Shown here: piece after piece, positions 1 to 12,070 of the stretch
Numbering within the stretch: the stretch's first letter is position 1
How the letters are laid out: each line of letters starts with the position of its first letter
Assembly: GCF_000003815.2 (NCBI RefSeq)
Contig: NC_049987.1
Location: forward strand, 14,480,266 to 14,544,265
Length of the DNA: 64,000 bases
Source: Branchiostoma floridae
Lineage: Eukaryota > Chordata > Leptocardii > Amphioxiformes > Branchiostomatidae
Direction: 5' to 3'
The notes under the pieces: model-generated
Database searches by the model: none
Told to the model about the DNA's origin: nothing
The model's input: the letters and a program-made list of their open reading frames with translations, nothing else
Position numbers and translations under genes: made by a program

Positions 1-62
1 AGATGATGGGAGGGAGAGGAAGACGTGCAACTATCCTGTCTTCTCTATGGATGACAACACAG
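1..62 (+). CDS. ARFGEF3: ARFGEF3 exon a (truncated by window start)
   Basis: The frame starts at base 2 and reads DDGRERKTCNYPVF through SMDDNT. It ends in a phase-1 donor (ACAG|GTAGTG). The split glycine codon is completed by the next exon. Confidence 0.75.
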
Positions 63-3000
63 GTAGTGTCTTAGATGTATCTCATTCTCGACCATCTTCT
101 TGCTGCTTTAGCTTGTAAGCAATTGAAAATCCTACAAAACAAAAGCACCAAGAAAACACCACCGCTGCGAAGATGGCATATATAGTTTGGGGGATAGGAT
201 TTACATGTATATGCATAGTTGTAGTCTGCAGTCTGGAACAAAGTTGCTAGGTGGCGCAATGTAGTTATCCTAAAGTATAGTTATCCTAAGAGACTTAAAG
301 AGCACCCTCTACCTGTGCAGGTGTTATCCGGGTGTGGTTCCTGCTCCTTGAAGGGCTGACAGGTTCTGTCACTACCTGCCCTAAGACATACCAGCCTCAG
401 ACCCTGGAGCTGCTCTTCAAACTCCTTAGATCTGTTGCAGAAGTGCCAGGTAAGAATGCTCACCTGTTTGCACACCTGTTCTATATGTGTGTAGGAACAA
501 GCAGAAATGGATGCATCAGTGCTTGAGTTGAGTTCATTATTAGTGAAAGCTAGTTAAATCTTTTGGCTATGTAGCATGCTGGGGCATACTATTTTTATGA
601 ACAGCAGTAGGTCATTTACCTTGCTCAATGTCTATCTCTCCTCAAATATAGATGAATAACTTGGAATGACTCTTTGAAAAGACTAAGTCTAGTATCTACT
701 ATGATTAGTGTATCAACCAAGACTCAGAACACCATTGGGTGGAATATTAATTGAACCCCTGACCCTTTGATCCAGAAGCTGGGTTTTTAGCCACATGACC
801 AGGGATCAATTGTATCTTTACACAATGTTTGACAGCTAAATGAATGCATTATGCCAAAGTCCACACTTATACTAGCTATACAATAAAGATACGTGCTGTG
901 GTAGTACTAGAGTACCAATTGAGAAATAAGTATGTTGAAGGTAACTTTCTCACCACACTCATGTTTTCCCTACTATAGGCCCCCAGTTTGCAGTGTTCGC
1001 CGTGACCCACCTCCTCCTCCCAATGCTACAATCCTGGGTGCGGCGCAGCCACCACGTCCCGGACTTCTGGGACACGTCCAAGGCAAACTTCAAACACGCG
1101 TGCGGCCTGTCCACGGACCTGGTGGTGGAGCACACCAACCTGTTTGCCGCTCGAGACGAGGCCTGGGTGTCCACCGACGTGCCTGTGATGATCCGACAGC
1201 TGCTCAGTCTACTGGTGGAGTGTATAGGACAGCCTGTGGAGGCTATCTCTAGACTAGGATGTGCCTGTCTTAGGTAAGTTTGTTTTGAAGATTCGTAAAG
1301 ATTTAAGTTTTGTCCTTGGTGCTGAAGGTGTTTTCATGTTCTTTGTGCTGACTGAGTTTCCCTGTCCCTGGTACTGACAGTGTTTCCTTGTCCCTGGTGC
1401 TGACTATGTTTCACTGTCCTTGGTGCTGAATATTTCTCTTTTCCTGACTGTCTATCCCTGTCCCTGGTGCTGACTATTTTTCCCTGTCCCTGGTGCTGAC
1501 TGTGTTTCCATGTCCCTGGTGTTGACTGTGTTTCCCTGTCCCTGGTGCTGACTATGTTTATCTGTCCCTGGTGCTGACTGTGTTTCCCTGTCCCTGACGT
1601 TAAAATACATTTACTTGTAGTTAATCAGAATCCCAAGTACAACATTCAAACAATACCCTTGTATTTTCTTTGCATACTCCAGACATCTACTGCTGAGTGC
1701 TGGTCCATCCTTTACGGAGGAGATGTGGTCGGTGGCGTGTGAGGGACTGCTCCACGCCGTCAACGCCAGTCTGAAGAGCGTGAAGCTCCTGATGGCGTGC
1801 TTCAACGCTGGCTCGCTGGAGTTTAACGGAGACGTGGGACAGGTCAGGGTGTCGGCGCGGACGGACTGTTCCGAGATGGAGTGTATCAGGATACGCAGTC
1901 TGGCTCAGCAGGTGGGGACTAGTTTGTTTGTTTGTTTGTTTGTTTGTTTGTGGCTCTGATGTATAAATTGACAGGTTTTAACACAAGTGTTCTTAGACTG
2001 GTACTGAGTACCGCCATGAACACAGAGGTATAGTTTATGTTTGCATGTTTTGTGTTTGTGGATATTTCTGGTTAGCATAACTTAATTAAGAACCTCCGGA
2101 TGGATTGTGATGATATTTGGCATGTGGCTAGGTCTCGGGAACACAAAGGTCAAGGTTGAATGCAGGCCCTCTTGTAGCTCACATTGGTACTGCAAGCAAG
2201 CACTGCATACAATCAAACAAGGGGCATTCCCACTAGATAGCTTCAACCCATCAGTACAGTTAAATGTGCAAAATTTAGGAGTGACTGACTGTTGCACCAG
2301 CTATATAGATACAGTTACAGAAACAATTTCTCATTTTGTGAGTCCATTTCATACATTTTGTGAGTCCATTTTATATTCTCTGTCGTGTTTTACAGGTATT
2401 TCAAGTAGAGGACCAACAGGCCTCCAGTAACCCTGACCTGGAGGACGACAACCGTTCCTACATCTTCCTTATCCACCCACCTGACATGGAAGGCTCACCT
2501 GTGGGGAAAAGGTGAGTTTCACTGAGAAAATCCATTTGCAAATCCATTTCCGATGACTGTTCATAAATCCATTCCAAATGGTTGAGAAACAAGTAGAGGA
2601 GTCACTTCTAGTAAGACATTCACTAGAGAATTGTTTCATGTTGTTTTGATTGTTCTCCCGGACTCCTGGACATTTTGAACTGTTATTTTTCAACTTTGCT
2701 CTCTTATTTTGGTGTGTAATAATTGGTATATCCTTTTTCCTGTACTAGACTGACTGACAGTTGTAATGATAGAAGTAGCAGTAGTAGTAGTAGTACATAT
2801 AAATTGTAAAATATCTTTAGAACCAATCATTTGTTTATTGCTTGTTTCTTTTGACTTCAGGGATATGATACATATCTCAGTAAATAAACTGTCAACAAGG
2901 AAGATCAAGAACCCTGTTGAAATGAAGCTTTTGAAATTCACTTGCTCGATTTACATGCTCCTTCATCGTCTCTTCCACGCAGGATTCCCTTCAAGAACGT

Positions 3001-6000
3001 AGTTGTGGGTCTGATCTCCCACCAGCTCCTTCTCCAGCTTCTTGGTTCCTTGCTATTGTCCGGTGCCGGCACGAAGAGCACTGCAGAGGAACACATCCTC
3101 GTCTCCACACCAATGAGTCCCCCTGGTGGGACTGCCGCAAACTGCGAGTCCAAAGACTCAAACAGCAAGCAGTCAGAACATTTGCCGGGACTTCTGGACT
3201 ATCTGTCACCGAAAAACCTGGTCAAGATATTCGAGTGCCTGTTAGAGTCGTACAACACGGCGTGCGAGTTCGACGCTCGCCCCGGTCTGAAGTTTCTGTT
3301 CCAGAAGGTGGGGAAGCTGGAGGCAGCAGCAAACCTGTACAAGCAGACAGAAAGTAGCCTCACATTCTACATGCATGCTCTCATCGAAAAGTGCCAACAC
3401 GCCGGCTCGGCTTTCACTCCGGAGAAGGTGAAAGAAATCCTCTACAGCAAAGAGCGGACATCGTCTACTTGTAGCACGGCAAGTACGGAAGCGGCGCCGG
3501 GAAAGGGCCCCCGGAGGAGGAACTTTAAGCGAGCGCAGTCGTTCATTCACCCGGAGCTGAACATCATGCCAGACGTGGCTGACAACCAGGACTGGGTTTT
3601 CCTTCGGCTGAACCGCATGGTCGCAGAGCTGTGCAGCAACTACATCCAGATGTTGATCAACAAGAGTCTGGGCGAGCACGGCGCCGACAACATCACCGAC
3701 GAACCCCACCTCTTCCTGCTCAGCGCCGAAGCACAGAATCCAAAAGACGATAAGAAGAAGGTCCTGATGCCCCTTCCCCCGGAGAAGAAATCGACATCGC
3801 CAATGGGAGAGGTACACCAGATCCAGCCGCAGGGTCAAACGTTGGGGCAGGTCACCATGGAAGAGCCGCAGCAAGGTAATCATTTTCCTGGGATCCCGGT
3901 CGATATGTCGCATATGCAGATGAACGGAGGTTCCTTGCGCTGTGTCACGGTGTCGTACCAGGTTCCCCAGGGTGCAGAAGTGGTCACTCGGGGAGGGAGG
4001 AGGATGGAGGAGGTGGGAGTATGGGAGGGTGTCAATCATTCAAGGACGGGTAAGCTTCAAAATTGGTACTAGATGGTGGCGGGGGATGTGTCAAGGTGGA
4101 GGTAAAGTCTAGATCTGCTTTGTGTAAAAAAATGTCTGTAAAAGCTTGCAACAACAAAATTAGAACTAAAGTAAATCTCAACAGTATTGAAACTGAATAT
4201 TCCACAGATGCTCGAAGATCAGGAGAGGCTTAGGGGAAAAGTGGCTATTTATTCTAAAGAAGATGATTTGCTTGCAATACCAGACTCAACAACTTTCTAT
4301 AACTTTCACAGTTATCTATTACTATATATGATACATTATGATAAATTTTTACTCAAAATCAGTATCCACAAAAGTGTAAACCGCTAGTGTACATATGAAA
4401 CAGCAGTTCAATCTGTATTTAGAGCTGAGAGGCAAACGGAACATTCAACTTGGGATTTGGACTATTGTAAATTTTGAGATCTTTTGCATGCTTGGTCTGT
4501 GGTTTTTAACACTTGCCTGAGAGCTAACAATGTGTCCATATCCTTTTTAGGAGGAAGACGGGGCTCCACAGACAGTGGTGGCAGCAGTGCAGAAGGGAAG
4601 TCTTCCGACAATAAGGAAGAGGCTAGGGCCAAGGAGGAGAAGAAGGAACGGAAGGGGAAGATGGAGAGTATCTACACCTTAGCAACCAACAAGACCATCG
4701 ACAAACTGGTGGCACAGTATAAGAAACACAAGCAGCATCAGTCCATGACCACATTTGTAAAGGTGGGACACTTGGTAGAGGCAAGGACGTTGTATAATGT
4801 TATTGGTCATAGGCATGACTGCCCTCTAGCATAATTTGTGAGTACTGCAGGCACATTGCAACAGCAGGTGGTTTCACATTGAACAACATGTCCGATACAC
4901 ATGTACAAGCAATGCATATTCGGAATTAGATAAAACCAATGAAAATGCCCCGGCTGTATCTAGAAGTAAAAATTCTTAAACTGAAAAGTTTTTGGGAAGA
5001 AGCTGACTTTAATGAAATGAAGCTTGGTAGTCCTGGCAGGTTCTTGTTGGTATGTCTGCATGCTTAACCCTTATTTACTGAGTTCTCTATTAGCCAGTAT
5101 ATGTTATTTTATTTCTATTTATTTATTTATTTGCCAATGATACAACTCATTACACGGATCTGCCTAGGCAGCTTTGGGCTGGTAGCGGCAGATCCACAGA
5201 GATACAGACGAACATACATCATCGGTCGACGTGATCGCACATGTTCGCACATGTTTACACACGACGGGGTTATACCGCCCCTTACGGGGTGACATACCCT
5301 TTCATATGCGCCAGGTCTCCCGTCCGGGTGAATGATGTAAATCACCGTGAGCCGAAGCTAGGTACTCATTTTCACCTGAGTATAGTGATGGGCACTTAGC
5401 ATGCTAAAGGTTAGTCATCTTTAATAGCCTTTTCTTTAACTGTAGGAGGAAAAGCAGGGTGATAGAGCAACCTCCAGCCTCATGAAGGGGCCTCCTCCTG
5501 TGCCAAGTAAGGGGCAAAACCCACAGCAGTCACTAGATGGCGCTGCTGAGCAGAGTGCCACCAAGCAGCAACCCCAACAGCAACCACCCAGGTCCCAGCA
5601 TGACAGGAAAAAGTTCGCAGTGATGAAAGATTCGGACGCCAGGGTGCAGACCTGGACAGAGATCGTTTTATCAACTCTGCAACTTCTGCAAAAGGTTGGA
5701 TTTGATTGATGTCTTCAATTTAATTAACCTTCATCTCTTTAAACGCGATGATTCCCAATTTCAAGAACAGCAACATTTGCATACTCGTTGATCAATTTTC
5801 TATGTAACAGCCTAAAATGTAGTCAAGATAGACACTGACCTCATATTGATTTTATATTGTACCACAAATGTACAAATATTCTTAATTACATGAACAATAT
5901 TACATTCAACTATTGTAAAGACATCCAAGTTGAACAAGTAGATTTTGCCTAATTTGGAAAAGTGAAAAGTACGACAATTCTGCTTTGGTGCCAGAGAGTA

Positions 6001-8778
6001 AAGTTGTTGTTCAAAAGTTTCAGCACCAGCTTTGTAGACATGTTGTGGTAGGCAGTTACATTTTATCTAGTGGCTAATGCCACACCTTAGGCCTGCATAC
6101 AGTATCTGCCTGGGAGCATTGTTGGAAGCCATCAGATAAAGGTGCCCCTACCGTCTGACCACCATTCAACCAAACTGGACAGGTTAATGGCAGGATGGCG
6201 CAGGGGCGGCCGTATCACGCAGCTGTGACCATTACGGTCATTTATCTCTGTCGGCGGCGGTTACGGAGAAGGTCGCAGCTGCCCTCTCCGATGTCAGGTG
6301 CGGTCAGCAGCGCCGTATCGCTTGCGATTGTGCATCGGCCAATCTTGCAAATACCGTCTTTTCTTCTGTTATACAACTGTTGCTGTTACAACATATCCTT
6401 GAGTTGATGACAATTTTCCAGTCAGAAAATCCGAGTTGCACTTCCTTCTACTAACTTCTAGTATTGTGAAACGAGAGGTACATGATATTATGCTTCTCTA
6501 GCCTTTGCGTTCTACTGTCTTACCCTCTAGTTCATTTAAATTTTGTGCAAAAAAGCTACCTCAGCTAGGGGAGGGTTAAGTCAGTTTACTATGTATTTTT
6601 TTCAAAGTAAGAAGCTGGAGGATAAGCAAGGTTGATGACCTCTTGTGTGTAAAAGATGTTGCAATGACCGATAGTAGCCCCCAGGCGGCAAAGTGTCCGT
6701 GGGCCCCACTTCCTTGCAACAGCTGGGACCGTGTCGTGATCATCAGCCGGAAATGTCCAAAGGGCTATTCATTATATTATCATCTTATACTGTATCTTGT
6801 ACTGTATTTCTTTCTTTTTTTTTTGCAGTTTGCATGATTTTTTTCAAAAAAAAATGTTTGAATTTGAGGGTGGGGGGCTATGACATGGCCTGCATGTATG
6901 TTATCTAAATTCGTTTTTTCAACATTGCAAGGTCCCCCTAGAGGTACCCTTTGAAATTGCAGATTGCAAAGACAGCCATTTGGTAAAGATAAAATGGTGG
7001 TCACTAGTTTTTAGTTAATTTCATTACTGGAACCTTTTTCATTTTAACAAGAAATTTTAATGACCAATAAAATTTTAAGTGTTGATATTCCCACATCAAA
7101 ATAGGGTAAAGCTTCCATTATGTGTTACTTGATTATGCAATTAGTATTTGTTTTTTAAATCTTTATATATAGAGAGATAGCAATGAAGACAATAGGAAAA
7201 AGTGATCCATTTTTATATTGTCTTATGGAAACCTCGAAATTGGAAAGTTTATGACTCAACGCGGCAAGACAAATGAATCTATGTATCTAAGTGTATAATT
7301 TGTGGCGAGCTTCTTGTTTAAGAGGGTGCTCGCTAAAAGCCGGTACGATAAGACGCCAATCGCTTCTAGACGCTATCGCATGCGGCCATCCCGGTAGAAA
7401 AAAATCATTGGCTACCATCGACTCGTTGAAACGTACGCTTATCGATTTTTCGGCGAAAATGGGCTCGCCGCACACGCCATGCTTTTAGCAGGACTCTTAG
7501 AAGACAGAAGTGTGCATAGATATCATGGCTGAAACGATACTTAACCTGTATTAGGACAATTAAGAGATTAGATCATTGCCCTCTTGACCTCTGTGGCTTG
7601 AGTAATGACCCTTGTTCCTCTCGGTAAGCCGCCTTTCACACACCAGTCGTTGATTAACCGCTAATGAACGTGGGAGCTTCCTGATACGTCCACAACCGCC
7701 TGACAGTGATCAACAACCCCTCCCCCGCCCGAGGAAGCCCCATCGCCATAGCGATCTGATACGTGCCCCGCCCGTATTGCCGCTGACACAAATAGGTGGC
7801 ACTAACTTGCTTACCGGCCGCACGGTAGTTTCAGGTCTAAAGAGTTAACAAGTTTTCCCCATATTTCCAAGAATGATACAGCTGTTGTGTAATAGATTAG
7901 GGCTGGGGTGTCTGGAAGTGGCGGCTTTCCTAGTCTCGGAGGAGACTGCTTATCTCAAGGAGTCATCTTTTGGTAGATTGACCAACTTTGTTACCACTTG
8001 ACAAGATTTTCTCACTTTCCGGGTTATGGTCCCGTTGTCACTTGTGCTTCGTAGTTGGGATCCTGTTCTATGAAACTTGATATGTAGGAAATATTACAAA
8101 TTTTGAAAAAGATTTACTGTTTACCTCAAAGGGACTGTACTGAATGTATGATTAGCTTTTAATTGATTCTTTTAGTGAATTAAGACTATCAAGTTATATA
8201 TTAACTAGAAAACTTCAAGCATGCCAATGGCCTCTTCTCTTAACAAGCGAAAGAAGCACCATTGGGGAAAAAATCAACATTAAATCTCTTTGATAATATA
8301 TATTTTTTTAAATTCTAGTGTTTTAATGTTTCATTCATCATTTGAATTTCTCACCGATTCTGTCTAAAGCATTTTCCTAACAGCTCTCATGTGCATATAG
8401 AGGGAAATCCATGACAGGGAATGAGATACTGGGACCTTTCTGGGTCCTTTGACCTAACTTCCCCTCAATGTCCTCAACGTGACTAGAATTTGGATACCAA
8501 CAACTCAAATACCTTTGAACACATGAGCATACAAACAGACAGACAAACCAAAAACAAAGCCTCTGTACATACATAGAAGTAAAAGTATTGTCAGATTCGC
8601 GAAGTCTAACATTCTTCTTTTTCCTGTGCAGATGCCGGATAAGCAGTTCTGTACTCTCCTGCCCGCCGTCTTCCCGTGTATCAACCAGCTGGTGTGTCAC
8701 GTGACGGACCCAGGGCTGCGACAGGCTGTCCGTGATTGGCTGGAACGTATCGGCAAGGTCTACGGCATCATACCATGA
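1..8778 (+). CDS. ARFGEF3: ARFGEF3 (BIG3)-like protein, C-terminal nine exons (5' partial)
   Basis: Joined exons 1-62, 321-449, 979-1273, 1683-1911, 2396-2511, 2983-4049, 4551-4762, 5446-5694 and 8632-8778 give one open frame of 834 codons ending in TGA, and every intron is GT-AG with matching phases. Landmarks recognised from vertebrate BIG3 are VWFLLLEGLTG, the FKHACGLSTDLVVEH block, PFKNVVVGLISHQ, the conserved region around AANLYKQ, YTLATNKTIDKLVAQYKK, and the C-terminus around PAVFPCINQLVCHVTD ending GKVYGIIP. The family is the Sec7/BIG group of large Arf-GEF relatives. Vertebrate BIG3 is a secretory-granule and prohibitin-2-associated regulator whose Sec7 domain is thought to be inactive. 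The Sec7 part lies outside the window, so catalytic status cannot be judged here. The gene is tail-to-tail with Runx. BIG1/BIG2 are the alternative, but the BIG3-type C-terminus argues against them. Confidence 0.9.
321..449 (+). CDS. ARFGEF3: ARFGEF3 exon b
   Basis: The acceptor is ACCTGTGCAG and the donor is CCAG|GTAAGA (phase 1). It encodes GVIRVWFLLLEGLTGSVTTC and then a helical YQPQTLELLFKLLRSVAEVP segment typical of BIG-family armadillo-like repeats. Confidence 0.85.
730..812 (-). repeat. Possible tRNA-derived SINE fragment in ARFGEF3 intron
   Basis: Read on the minus strand, a GTGGCTAAAAACCCAGC segment is followed about 25 bp later by GGGGTTCAATT, which resembles RNA polymerase III A and B boxes. 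Both boxes are imperfect, so this is a weak call. Confidence 0.3.
979..1273 (+). CDS. ARFGEF3: ARFGEF3 exon c
   Basis: The acceptor is TACTATAG and the donor is CTTAG|GTAAGT (phase 2). It encodes the conserved QSWVRRSHHVPDFWDTSKAN and FKHACGLSTDLVVEH stretches and ends with RLGCACLR, whose last arginine codon is split. Confidence 0.88.
1303..1600. repeat. Minisatellite, about 26-bp unit, roughly 10-11 degenerate copies
   Basis: The unit is approximately TGTCCCTGGTGCTGACT followed by GTGTTTCCC. Copies differ by substitutions and one deletion near 1430-1450. The array fills most of the intron at 1274-1682. Confidence 0.85.
1683..1911 (+). CDS. ARFGEF3: ARFGEF3 exon d
   Basis: The acceptor is GCATACTCCAG and the donor is CAGCAG|GTGGGG (phase 0). 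The peptide begins HLLLSAGPSFTEEMWSVAC, continuing directly from RLGCACLR as in vertebrate BIG3. Confidence 0.87.
1922..1951. repeat. (GTTT)n microsatellite
   Basis: About seven perfect GTTT units lie ten bases inside the intron after ARFGEF3 exon d. Confidence 0.9.
2396..2511 (+). CDS. ARFGEF3: ARFGEF3 exon e
   Basis: The acceptor is GTGTTTTACAG and the donor is GAAAAG|GTGAGT (phase 2). It encodes VFQVEDQQASSNPDLEDDN and ends SPVGK plus a split arginine codon. Confidence 0.85.
2983..4049 (+). CDS. ARFGEF3: ARFGEF3 exon f (large exon)
   Basis: This 1,067-bp exon has acceptor CTTCCACGCAG and donor GACGG|GTAAGC (phase 1). It begins IPFKNVVVGLISHQLLLQLL, passes NLVKIFECLLESYNTACEFD and AANLYKQ, and includes the VFLRLNRMVAELCSNYIQM segment. 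The last third is rich in Lys, Pro and Gln and looks disordered. A 265-codon open frame on the opposite strand (3242-4039) is a shadow of this exon. Confidence 0.9.
4551..4762 (+). CDS. ARFGEF3: ARFGEF3 exon g
   Basis: The acceptor is ATCCTTTTTAG and the donor is GTAAAG|GTGGGA (phase 0). A charged low-complexity stretch (EEARAKEEKKERKGK) leads into IYTLATNKTIDKLVAQYKKH, which aligns with the BIG3 IYTMAADKTISKLMTEYKKR block. Confidence 0.9.
4763..5445. other. ARFGEF3 intron, no gene seen
   Basis: It contains an ATTT-rich stretch (5105-5135) and a GC-richer segment (5150-5345) with a local CGGGGTTATACCGCCCC palindrome. That segment may be an old interspersed repeat. I could not identify a family. 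Confidence 0.4.
5446..5694 (+). CDS. ARFGEF3: ARFGEF3 exon h
   Basis: The acceptor is CTTTAACTGTAG. A Gln/Pro-rich linker is followed by DARVQTWTEIVLSTLQLLQK. The donor AAAG|GTTGGA is weak (T at +3). Phase 0 joins exactly to the last exon, and reading on gives VGFD then stop. Confidence 0.82.
5695..8631. other. Last ARFGEF3 intron (2.9 kb), no gene seen
   Basis: No coding exon with matching splice sites was found. Exon h and the terminal exon join in frame, and the joined peptide aligns without a gap to the vertebrate C-terminus, so no exon is missing. GC-rich patches at 6190-6330, 7300-7490 and 7620-7830 look non-repetitive and could be regulatory or old repeats. Confidence 0.5.
8632..8778 (+). 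CDS. ARFGEF3: ARFGEF3 terminal coding exon
   Basis: The acceptor is TTTTTCCTGTGCAG. It encodes MPDKQFCTLLPAVFPCINQ, then LVCHVTDPGLRQAVRDWLER and IGKVYGIIP with stop TGA at 8776-8778. This is nearly colinear with the human C-terminus (DQTFTALQPAVFPCISQL and so on). Confidence 0.92.
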   Translation: MPDKQFCTLLPAVFPCINQLVCHVTDPGLRQAVRDWLERIGKVYGIIP

Positions 8779-9690
8779 TGACACTTCTGATTTGTTGCCA
8801 TTTTCTGGAATTCTAACAAAAATAATTGTCCACTAACATAGAGCTGTGTTTTATATGATTTGTGGTTCAGGAGATAGATGTGAGGTTGCTATCAAAAATA
8901 GTCCATAAGTCAGAAGAAGGCATTTGTTTGGTTGGGTTTTGTTTTGTTATTGTTATTTGTTTGCTTGCTTTGTTGACTGCTTTGTCAACTAGAGCAGTGA
9001 AATGCAAAATCACACTCTGTGTGAACCTCAGCTGTATAGTCCTGTAACATTCATAGCTAATTTTCCTTCAGTTTTTGTTATAATGTCCAGTGCAATCCAC
9101 TACTGAAAGCTAGCTTTTGAATTCTTATCATGTTTTTGAAGAGGTCATTTGTATGAGGCAATGATGTGATTTCTGTGTTTGACGCTATTGTATTGGACAC
9201 ATGGCAATTGCTTATAAAATCTTGCTGTTGTTGAACAAACTTGAAATCTACACCTCAACATCAAATTTGTTTTATATTAGAAAAATAAGCCCATCTCAAA
9301 ACTACATTTTTATGTCCTGAAACATTCTAAATCTTGAGGTATAGGTTTTCAGACAAAAATGGTTACCAGTAGCTAGGTAGGTTCAACATCAGCAGAGTTG
9401 TTTGAAGGGAAAGTACCATGATTGGTTAGATCTGATCACATGATCAAAAGACTCTGTTCCCATTGGTCTACACCTAATGCAATCAATCATGTCCAGGTGC
9501 AATCTGTGAGGGGCCCTTATTACCCATTGTCTCTCTTGTGTTTTTTGTGGCATCCTACCTGCGGAAATTCTTGGCTTTTAATGATGGTAATAGCCAGACA
9601 CCTGCTGAGAGCGATGATGGTAGAATGACATAAAACTTTAACAGTGGAACTAATTACTATATATATTCTGCTGGTACATATTGTTTGCAG
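8779..9690 (+). other. Probable ARFGEF3 3' UTR / downstream region
   Basis: This follows the ARFGEF3 stop codon. I saw no canonical AATAAA here. The first clear plus-strand hexamer downstream in this interval is at 13906-13911, so the 3' UTR end is undetermined. Confidence 0.45.
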
Positions 9691-10034
9691 NNNNNNNNNN
9701 NNNNNNNNNNNNNNNNNNNNNNNNNNNNNNNNNNNNNNNNNNNNNNNNNNNNNNNNNNNNNNNNNNNNNNNNNNNNNNNNNNNNNNNNNNNNNNNNNNNN
9801 NNNNNNNNNNNNNNNNNNNNNNNNNNNNNNNNNNNNNNNNNNNNNNNNNNNNNNNNNNNNNNNNNNNNNNNNNNNNNNNNNNNNNNNNNNNNNNNNNNNN
9901 NNNNNNNNNNNNNNNNNNNNNNNNNNNNNNNNNNNNNNNNNNNNNNNNNNNNNNNNNNNNNNNNNNNNNNNNNNNNNNNNNNNNNNNNNNNNNNNNNNNN
10001 NNNNNNNNNNNNNNNNNNNNNNNNNNNNNNNNNN
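9691..10034. other. Assembly gap (344 N)
   Basis: A run of N between ARFGEF3 and Runx. Open frames crossing it are artefacts. Confidence 0.99.
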
Positions 10035-11820
10035 AATCATCCATTTGGCGCCCGTGCCAGGAAATCGATAATCCTTGACAAAAGTGGAGGTACCCCGCAT
10101 GAGGGTGTTTTTGTCCGCTGTTTTGTGTTCGGGCAAAAATCATCCCCAATTACCAACCACCAGATCAGGGCGTCAAAACATTGACAATGGAAAACTGGTG
10201 GGCATGGTCCTGGGGGCATCTCAAAGTTCTGACAGCTCGCAGAAGCGTAGGATCGACACGGTTTGACAGAAAATCTCGTCGAATCACAACAAGAATGTCG
10301 TACTCTGAGATGAGAGTTCTTCCGAAACTTTCCAAAAGTCTGGATGTTAATTACAAAGTTTTATGCCATGTAGAATTCAGTTACTACTACAGCAGTTTCA
10401 TTTTTGGACAACAAGATGACAAATTGAGAAAAATATCAAGCTTTGAAGTGCTCCCCTAGGCTATATAAAAATAAGGGCAAGAACGATATTCAAACACAGA
10501 TTTATATTGTACTATCTTATTGGAGCTTTGTTGAATGATTGTATATTTCGGTGCGGCTATCAAAGAGTTGTATCTCTATTGAAAAATTTGCAATATGCAT
10601 GATATAAACTTTAAACAAGAAAATATTTACTCAGATTTTATGGCTATGTATAGATAAATTTATTCGGTGAATGTTTATAATTTAAAGTCAACATAATGCT
10701 TTTGTTAGGTGCAATATGGAAATATGATATTAACTTTGATAAAGTTTCTTTTTTTTTTGAGCTGATATAGGTTTTAGGTTTAGGATCTTTCTGTTTCAGT
10801 TTTTGGACTATACTTTCCATTATAGATTCCTTTGTTTTCTTAAATATAGTGTAGCTGAGACCTTGTTGCAATTTAGGTATTAGTAACATTAGCCAAATCC
10901 TGTATTAAATGGTAGGAGGCGAGTGTCCTTCCAACTGATTTCACCCATTTTCCGATTACATGAATGTGATCAATGTGCAGTCTTCTCCCTATTATGTTGT
11001 ATGGAATCAGACACATAGATAATTGTAGGTTCTGGTACACTTCATATGTCCTTAAATTATAGCCTTCTCATCAATAGCGGAGGACATGAAACTGTTAGGC
11101 CCAATGAATGTGGGATGTGCGATCGTAGCCATGATTTTTCTGAAGGACATATTGGCTTGATACACAATGTGGTGACCTTTTAGAGTTGAATTCTGGTTTT
11201 CATTCACCCACATAGAACACACAAAAGATTTTTTTATATTTCCTTTCTGAAGAATTTAGTTTACAATTTTTCTTCGAAGTTAGTGTGTTTTGACACATTT
11301 TGTTAGTTTTTTAGGAAACTGCTAAAAAAACGTTTGTTATGAATACGTTTGTTATAATACATGTAACGTTACTTGAAAATCAGCATTTTACCGAATTGAA
11401 TATAGGACTCAATGTTATTCTAGTGGCAGCTGCCACAAATGTTATACATGTATTAGAATACTGTTTGATATGAATAGCAATGTTGATGATGGTTAGATAT
11501 AAATCTTGCAATTTTGGCAACTTTTCACCAACTCCAAATTGAATTCTGTTACAATGTATAACCACATTGCAATGTTAGCAGATTTAGACTGTTAAGTGTG
11601 AATAATGATTATGGCAAATGGTGTTATTTGGGATTTCTGGCAATTGTGAATTTCTGGTGATGAAAATGTGTACATGTTGTTCAAAGGAAAAAAAATCAAA
11701 TTAAATGCCGAGAATCTGTATTTGGATTAATGAAGTGTATATTGTGTCTCCTCAGTGTAAAATACTAGAAATGTATGAATATGATGATGATGATGATAAT
11801 GATGAAAGTGTGTCAAGTGA
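10035..11820. other. Intergenic AT-rich sequence, no gene seen
   Basis: A short GC-richer patch (10035-10300) follows the gap, then AT-rich sequence with no open frame of coding character. The sequence could still be transcribed as 3' UTR of ARFGEF3. Confidence 0.4.
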
Positions 11821-12070
11821 ATTGGTTGGTTGGTTGGTTGGTTTGGTTGGTTGGTTGGTTGGTTGGTTGGTTGGTTGGTTGGTTTGGTTGGTTGGTTGGT
11901 TGGTTGGTTGGTTGGTTGCATGGTTGGTTGGTTGGTTGGTTGATTGGTTGGTTGCATGGTTGGTTGGTTGGTTGGTTGGTTGGTTGATTGCATGGTTGCA
12001 TGGTTGGTTGCATGGTTGGTTGGTTGGCTGGTTGGTTGGTTGGTTGGATGTCTGGTTGGTTGCTTGGCAG
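11779..12070. repeat. (TTGG)n tetranucleotide array with ATG-repeat leader
   Basis: A short GATGAT run (11779-11803) is followed by about 240 bp of TTGG units. The units are interrupted by TTTGG, TTGATTGG and TTGCATGG variants. Both strands are open through it, giving WLVG repeats on one and NQPT repeats on the other. That is a consequence of the repeat and not evidence of a gene. Confidence 0.95.

Noticed and set aside
3242-4039. 265-codon minus-strand open frame
   Set aside because: Antisense shadow of the large ARFGEF3 exon; the plus frame has conserved protein similarity and splice sites.
9520-10184. Several open frames across the N run
   Set aside because: Unknown bases carry no stop codons; these are gap artefacts.
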